DNA from: Alphaproteobacteria bacterium
GTDB taxonomy: Bacteria; Pseudomonadota; Alphaproteobacteria; Micropepsales; Micropepsaceae
Length of the DNA stretch: 55,789 bases
Direction: 5' to 3'
Assembly: GCA_021324545.1 (NCBI GenBank)
Contig: JAJPIX010000003.1
Coordinates: 1-55,789, forward strand
Below the pieces are notes generated by a model that was not told the origin of the DNA, searched no databases, and saw nothing but the letters and a program-made list of their open reading frames with translations. This document shows positions 51,547-55,789 of this stretch, in pieces; positions within the stretch are counted from its first letter, which is position 1, and every line of letters starts with the position of its first letter. A program made the position numbers and the translations under genes.

Positions 51547-52713
51547 TCATTGCGCGGCTCCCATCGCCGCAAATGCCTGTTCCAGGTCGGCGATGAGGTC
51601 GTTTGGATCTTCCAATCCCGCGTGGATGCGAACGACCGGTCCGTCGGCGTCAAATTTGCGTACGCTGCGCGTGATATGCGCGGGCACGATCAGGCTTTCG
51701 TAGCCGCCCCAGGAATAGCCGAGGCCGAACAGCTTCACGCCGTTCATGAACGCGGCGAAGGCGGAATGCGAACATGGCTTCAACGCCACGCCGAACAGGC
51801 CGCTGGATCCCCTGAAATCGCGTTTCCAGATTGCGTGACCGGGATCGCCTTCGAGCGCGGGGTGCAGCACGCGCGAAACTTCCGGCCGTTGTGAGAGCCA
51901 GCGCGCCAGTGTCAGCGCCGTTTCCCGATGGCGGGCGAGCCTGACCGGCATGGTGCGAAGCCCCCGCAGGGCCAGAAAACAATCGTCACCGCTCGCGTAA
52001 AGGCCAAGGTCGTGCTGCGCATCGGCGAAGCGCTTGACATTGGCCTGGTTCACGCACACGTAGCCGATCATCACATCGGCATGGCCGCCGACATATTTTG
52101 TGGCGGCCTGAATGGAGATGTCCACGCCATGTTCAAACGCGTTGAAGAACAGCGGCGTGGCCCAGGTATTGTCCATCAGCACGGCTGCGCCTCCGGCATG
52201 GGCGGCGGCGGCGATGGCCGGAATGTCCTGAACCTCGAATGTGAGTGAGCCGGGACTTTCGCAAAACACCGCGCGGGTATTCGGCCGCATCAGCCGGGCA
52301 ATGTCGCCGCCGATCAGCGGATCGTAGTATGTGGTTTCGATCCCGAAACGCCTGAGCACGCGGTCGCAGAGCGGGCGCACCGGCCCATAACAGCTGTCCG
52401 TCATCAAAAGATGATCGCCGGCGCCCAGAGTCGCAAGCAGGGCGAACGAGATTGCGCCAAGTCCCGATGGACAGACGAAGGCGCGCGCGCCGCCTTCGAG
52501 CTCCGTTACGGCTTCTTCGAACGACTGCGAGGTGGGCGTGCCGAGCCGCCCGTATTTGTAGGGCACGTTGCCGGCTTCGAGCGTGGCCAGATCGGGATAG
52601 AGAACGGTGGACGCGCGATAAACCGGCGTGTTCACCACGCCGAAATGCTGCGCCGACATGCGTCCGGCGTGAACCGCCGCAGTGTCCTTCGCCATGCCTT
52701 TTCTGGTGCTCAC
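51547..52713 (-). CDS. metC: Cystathionine beta-lyase-type PLP enzyme
   Basis: Cys/Met metabolism PLP enzyme, 388 residues, that splits cystathionine or related C-S substrates. Family signatures: NTPVYRASTVLYPDLATLEAG, the YGRLGTPTS segment that binds phosphate, AFVCPSGLGAIS, and the PLP lysine in IQAATKYVGGHADVMIG near residue 207. The start is a GTG at 52713 (or ATG 52695). It lies 6 bp after the POT transporter gene and is likely in one operon. Gamma-lyase activity is also possible from sequence. Confidence 0.9.
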   Translation of the reverse strand: MSTRKGMAKDTAAVHAGRMSAQHFGVVNTPVYRASTVLYPDLATLEAGNVPYKYGRLGTPTSQSFEEAVTELEGGARAFVCPSGLGAISFALLATLGAGDHLLMTDSCYGPVRPLCDRVLRRFGIETTYYDPLIGGDIARLMRPNTRAVFCESPGSLTFEVQDIPAIAAAAHAGGAAVLMDNTWATPLFFNAFEHGVDISIQAATKYVGGHADVMIGYVCVNQANVKRFADAQHDLGLYASGDDCFLALRGLRTMPVRLARHRETALTLARWLSQRPEVSRVLHPALEGDPGHAIWKRDFRGSSGLFGVALKPCSHSAFAAFMNGVKLFGLGYSWGGYESLIVPAHITRSVRKFDADGPVVRIHAGLEDPNDLIADLEQAFAAMGAAQ

Positions 52714-52719
52714 GGTCCC

Positions 52720-54153
52720 TTACGCAGGCCCCCGTTCGGTCGCAATGTCCTCGCCGGGCGCGAGCGGGCTGTCCGGATTCCGGTTTTCCAGAATTGGTCG
52801 CAGTGGCCGGTCAAACAGCCAGATGATGACCGCCGCCACAGCGGGTATGGCCGCAACCATGAGAAAGAAGGTGGATTTCGGCATCTGGTCCCAGAAGCTT
52901 CCGACGAACCCGGCGAAGCTGTTGCCGATGAAGACCGCTGTGAACCAGAAGCCCATCATGAGGGAAAGAACCTGCTTGGGCGCCACGCGCGCCACAAGCG
53001 CCAGCCCGATGGGCGAAACATACAGTTCTCCGAACGTGTAGATCGTGAAGAACGGGATGAGCCACAGCCAGAAGGCGTGGCCATTCGGACCTGTCATCGC
53101 CGCGACACCGGCCATCAGGACGAAAGAAATGGCCTGGAACGCGCAGCCCATGGCCATCTTGAGGACCGTGGAGGGTTCCCGCTTGCGTTTGGCCTGTCTT
53201 CCCCAGAGCCACACCACGATCGGCGTGAAGGCAAAAATCATCACCGGATTGATCGACTGGGCCCAGGTTGCGGGCAGTGTCATGTTGAAAAGGCCCGGCA
53301 CGAATGTCCGGTTGGTATAGTCGCGGGCCCACAGCGCAATGGTGATCGGCTGCTGCTGATAGGACATCCAGAACAACGCGATGGGGATGATGAGCACGAT
53401 CAGCGCGAAAATCGCCTTCCAGTCCTGCCGAGTCAGCTTCTCCCGTTTGACAGGCTGGTTCTCGCTGCGCGCCTTGGTCACGCGGTCGGGCGGGAGCGTC
53501 CGCAGCGCAAACAGATAAACCAGGACACCGAGCGCAAGTCCCACGCCTGCGGCGAAGAATCCCCAATGCCATCCCACTTCTTCGCCAAGCGTCCCGCAGA
53601 CGAGCGGGGCCAGAGTCGCACCTATGTTGATGCCGACGTAGAAAATCGAGTAGGCGCGATCGATGCGGCTGTCGCCCGGCTTGTAGAGATTGCCCACTTG
53701 CGTGGAGATGTTGGGCTTGAAAAAGCCGTTGCCGACAATGAGCAGCAGGAGGCCCAGAAAGAACAGCGAGTTCTGCGTGAGCACAAATTCACCTGCCGCC
53801 ATCATGATCCCGCCCAGGATGACCGTGTAGCGTTGTCCCCAGAAACGGTCCGCGATGTACCCGCCGATGACCGGCGTGAGGTACACAAGTCCCGTGTAAA
53901 TGCCGTAGAGGTCGGAGGCGAACCTGTCGGTCGTCAGCGGGCCGACAACAGCCTCGAATGCGCCTTTCACCGCGCCGTAGCCGAAAACGCCCTCAACCAC
54001 GCCCGGCTTCAGCACCTGCTCCGTCATGTAGTAGAGAAGGATCGCGGCCATTCCGTAATAGGAAAACCGCTCCGCCATTTCGGTGCTGAAAAGGTAAGTG
54101 AGGCCGCGAGGGTGGCCGAAATAGGTCTTTTCTTTTGCATTTGCTGTTGTCAT
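52720..54153 (-). CDS. POT/PTR-family proton-coupled oligopeptide transporter
   Basis: 477-residue major-facilitator protein with about 14 membrane spans. The POT signature is STEMAERFSYYGMAAILLYY near residues 23-42 (ExxERFxYYG), and a further motif is FSIFYVGINIGATLAPL in the middle. Start ATG 54153; the frame runs on upstream without support. Imports di- and tripeptides with protons. It shares a transcript with the MetC-like lyase, suggesting peptide-derived sulfur amino acid use. Confidence 0.94.
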   Translation of the reverse strand: MTTANAKEKTYFGHPRGLTYLFSTEMAERFSYYGMAAILLYYMTEQVLKPGVVEGVFGYGAVKGAFEAVVGPLTTDRFASDLYGIYTGLVYLTPVIGGYIADRFWGQRYTVILGGIMMAAGEFVLTQNSLFFLGLLLLIVGNGFFKPNISTQVGNLYKPGDSRIDRAYSIFYVGINIGATLAPLVCGTLGEEVGWHWGFFAAGVGLALGVLVYLFALRTLPPDRVTKARSENQPVKREKLTRQDWKAIFALIVLIIPIALFWMSYQQQPITIALWARDYTNRTFVPGLFNMTLPATWAQSINPVMIFAFTPIVVWLWGRQAKRKREPSTVLKMAMGCAFQAISFVLMAGVAAMTGPNGHAFWLWLIPFFTIYTFGELYVSPIGLALVARVAPKQVLSLMMGFWFTAVFIGNSFAGFVGSFWDQMPKSTFFLMVAAIPAVAAVIIWLFDRPLRPILENRNPDSPLAPGEDIATERGPA

Positions 54154-54236
54154 CGCCCGTTCCCGGTCACCGCCTGATGTCGCGCGGAGTTTGCTTGGGC
54201 GTGGGCCGAAAGGAAAGAGCCTTCCCGCAATCGTGT

Positions 54237-54761
54237 TCAGGGCATTTCGATGTAGCGGGCTTCCCGCGCATAGGGCTTGAAGCCCATCCGCTGATAGAGC
54301 GGCAGCGCGCGCGGATGATCGAGCGTGCAGGTGTTGACGAGGAACTTGCCGATCGGGCGCGACCAGGCGTTCATCACGGCGTGATAGAGGAAAAAGAAGC
54401 CGAGCCTGCGGCCGATGAATTCCGGCATCAGGCCGAAATAGGCAAGCTGGGCCGCTTCGGCATCGCGGAAATCCAGTTCGGCCATGCCGCCGGGACAGCC
54501 TTCGCAATAGAGCACGTAAAGCTCAACGCCGGGATCGTGGATGATCGTACTGATGGCCTCGTCGCTCAGCTTCTTTCGGTCCACCCATTTGTAATCGCGG
54601 CCGATTGCATCATAGAGATAGCGGTAGAAGTGGATCGGCGGGCTTTCGGCTTTCAGGATTGCCACCTTGCCCTTCGGCTGCGGCGGCGGGATCACCGCGG
54701 GCTTCGCGGTCATCTCCAGAAACGTGACCGTGGTCGGAACCCGCTTGCCGCTTTTGGTCAT
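54237..54761 (-). CDS. GNAT acetyltransferase
   Basis: 174 residues from ATG 54761. GNAT fold: the N-terminal substrate strand, acetyl-CoA loop in PEFIGRRLGFFFLYHAVMNAW, then the C-terminal strand with HPRALPLYQRMGFKPYARE. Substrate unknown. It is 2 bp after the sulfurtransferase gene, so both are co-transcribed. A conserved alphaproteobacterial pairing is likely but not verified. Confidence 0.88.
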   Translation of the reverse strand: MTKSGKRVPTTVTFLEMTAKPAVIPPPQPKGKVAILKAESPPIHFYRYLYDAIGRDYKWVDRKKLSDEAISTIIHDPGVELYVLYCEGCPGGMAELDFRDAEAAQLAYFGLMPEFIGRRLGFFFLYHAVMNAWSRPIGKFLVNTCTLDHPRALPLYQRMGFKPYAREARYIEMP

Positions 54762-54763
54762 GT

Positions 54764-55609
54764 TCAACCGGTTTCCACGGGGGCTTCGGCGCGGGCACCC
54801 CATTCCGCCCACGAACCGTCGTAGATCGCCACATCTTTGGCGCCAACCACGTCCAGTGCAAGCGCCACAATGGCCGCGGTAACGCCCGAGCCGCAGCTCG
54901 TGACGGACGGCCTTTGCGGGTCGATACCGATCTTGTGAAACACGCCCAGCAATTCCTCGCGCGATTTCATCGTGCCCTCGGCGGTGGTGAATTCGCTGTA
55001 GGGCGCATTCAGGCTTTTGGGCATGTGTCCCCGGCGCACGCCCGGCCTGGGCTCTTCTTCCTCGCCGCGGAAACGGGCGGCGCTGCGCGCATCGATCACC
55101 TGGGCTGCCTGCGTTTGCAGATTCTGCATCATCTGGCCGAAATCGCGCACCAGGGCGCGATTCGGCCGGGCCGTGAAATGGCGTGGATAGGGATTGGGGA
55201 TCAGGTCTTCCACCGGGCGGCCTTCGCGCCGCCATTTCGGAAATCCGCCGTCCAGGACGGCAACGTCGTCATGTCCCATGGCGCGCAACATCCACCAGGC
55301 GCGCGCCGCCGAATAGATGCCGGCACTATCGTAGACCACGATCGTGTTCCCGTCGCCAAGTCCAAGCTTGCGCATGCGGCTGGCGAATTTCGCCGCCGGC
55401 GGAAGCATGTGAGGCAGGGAGGTGCTTTCGTCGGACAGCTCGTCGATGTCGAAAAACACCGCGCGCGGGATATGCGCGGTACGGTATTCCGCCTTCGCAT
55501 CGCGGCCGGCCTGCGGCAGATACCAGGATGCGTCGGCAATCCGGATGTCCGGCGCGGAGAGCCGGTCGGCCAGCCATTTCGTGGAAACAAGGGGAGATTG
55601 GGGCTTCAT
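54764..55609 (-). CDS. 3-Mercaptopyruvate sulfurtransferase (rhodanese tandem)
   Basis: 281 residues of the two-domain rhodanese family. Active-site loop is CGSGVTA near residue 235, the pattern of 3-mercaptopyruvate sulfurtransferases (TST has CRKGVT). N-terminal VSTKWLADRLSAPDIRIADAS and the inactive first domain are typical. It transfers sulfur from 3-mercaptopyruvate to thiol acceptors. ATG 55609 is chosen; the frame runs back to 55639. Next to tRNA-Asn. Confidence 0.94.
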   Translation of the reverse strand: MKPQSPLVSTKWLADRLSAPDIRIADASWYLPQAGRDAKAEYRTAHIPRAVFFDIDELSDESTSLPHMLPPAAKFASRMRKLGLGDGNTIVVYDSAGIYSAARAWWMLRAMGHDDVAVLDGGFPKWRREGRPVEDLIPNPYPRHFTARPNRALVRDFGQMMQNLQTQAAQVIDARSAARFRGEEEEPRPGVRRGHMPKSLNAPYSEFTTAEGTMKSREELLGVFHKIGIDPQRPSVTSCGSGVTAAIVALALDVVGAKDVAIYDGSWAEWGARAEAPVETG

Positions 55610-55664
55610 TTCAGGGCGGAACGAGCACGTCCGCCGCAATGTTTCAATCGTTCGGAAAACAGAA

Positions 55665-55739
55665 TGGCTCCGCGGGTAGGATTCGAACCTACGACCAGCC
55701 GGTTAACAGCCGGCTGCTCTACCGCTGAGCTACCGCGGA
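55665..55739 (-). tRNA. tRNA-Asn(GTT)
   Basis: 75-nt cloverleaf on the minus strand. Acceptor TCCGCGG pairs with CCGCGGA, CCA encoded. Anticodon loop CTGTTAA gives GTT. T-arm GGTTCGAATCC. The remaining 50 bp to the window edge show no feature. Confidence 0.97.
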
Positions 55740-55789
55740 ACGGTGAGGGCGCGTGTCTAACGCAAGGCCGAAGGCTTCGCCAATCGAAA

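Overview
The window reads as a stretch of GC-rich alphaproteobacterial chromosome. The evidence is a GAAC-N7-GAAC SOS box, a TGA-N9-TCA iron-type box before the suf operon, an NDUFS4-type complex I accessory subunit, a two-domain cold-shock protein and a KMGKT-type TyrS. I see no integrase, transposase, phage gene, CRISPR array or plasmid gene. Genus is not determinable; a Rhizomicrobium/Micropepsaceae-like lineage is only a guess.

Layout. 1-2.8 kb: tyrS (cut by the window edge), divergent anmK, and a convergent alpha/beta hydrolase. 2.9-10.4 kb: a tightly coupled Fe-S operon, iscR - class I cysteine desulfurase - sufB - sufC - sufD - sufS - sufU - sufT - A-type carrier, behind a promoter carrying a TGA-N9-TCA dyad. 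10.4-10.85 kb: a gap without a normal gene that holds a leftward promoter overlapped by an SOS box, about 270 nt of hairpin-rich sequence and an intrinsic terminator, taken here as a candidate LexA-controlled small RNA. 10.85-12.85 kb: two small secreted unknowns, a GYD protein and a TfoX-N protein. 12.9-17.1 kb: two M13 metallopeptidases. 17.4-23.1 kb: a surface cluster of an RTX-like protein, a TPS-domain/GLUG-repeat adhesin and an AraC regulator. 23.2-30.3 kb: enoyl-CoA hydratase, sulfotransferase, GGDEF protein, aldehyde dehydrogenase, DUF4112, polysaccharide deacetylase, and a receiver-domain protein with Glu at the phosphoacceptor site coupled to an unknown helical protein. 30.3-34.2 kb: a DUF885 peptidase and a third M13 peptidase. 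34.4-37.4 kb: sirtuin, a ClpP paralogue and a GH13 alpha-glucosidase. 37.4-45.6 kb: a region centred on molybdenum hydroxylases: a response regulator-histidine kinase-MoeA/MobA-like fusion-SufU-like operon, an EF-hand protein, two XdhC-type proteins, and coxM, coxS and coxG without the catalytic coxL. 45.7-55.8 kb: cold-shock protein, DUF2891, DUF192, tRNA-Pro, NDUFS4-like protein, tRNA-Arg, DUF488, a glycine-zipper lipoprotein, a sugar-lactone oxidase, a POT peptide transporter with a MetC-like lyase, GNAT, sulfurtransferase and tRNA-Asn.

How the parts fit. The Suf operon would supply Fe-S clusters to enzymes such as the CoxS [2Fe-2S] subunit. The XdhC proteins, the MoeA/MobA-like fusion and the second SufU-like scaffold look like maturation factors for a CoxL/XDH-type molybdenum enzyme whose large subunit must be encoded elsewhere. 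Three secreted M13 peptidases, a DUF885 peptidase and a POT transporter suggest peptide scavenging. The best candidates for something undescribed are the SOS-box transcript at 10.43-10.70 kb, the Glu-receiver protein with its partner, and the two-component system translationally coupled to a Moco-maturation fusion.
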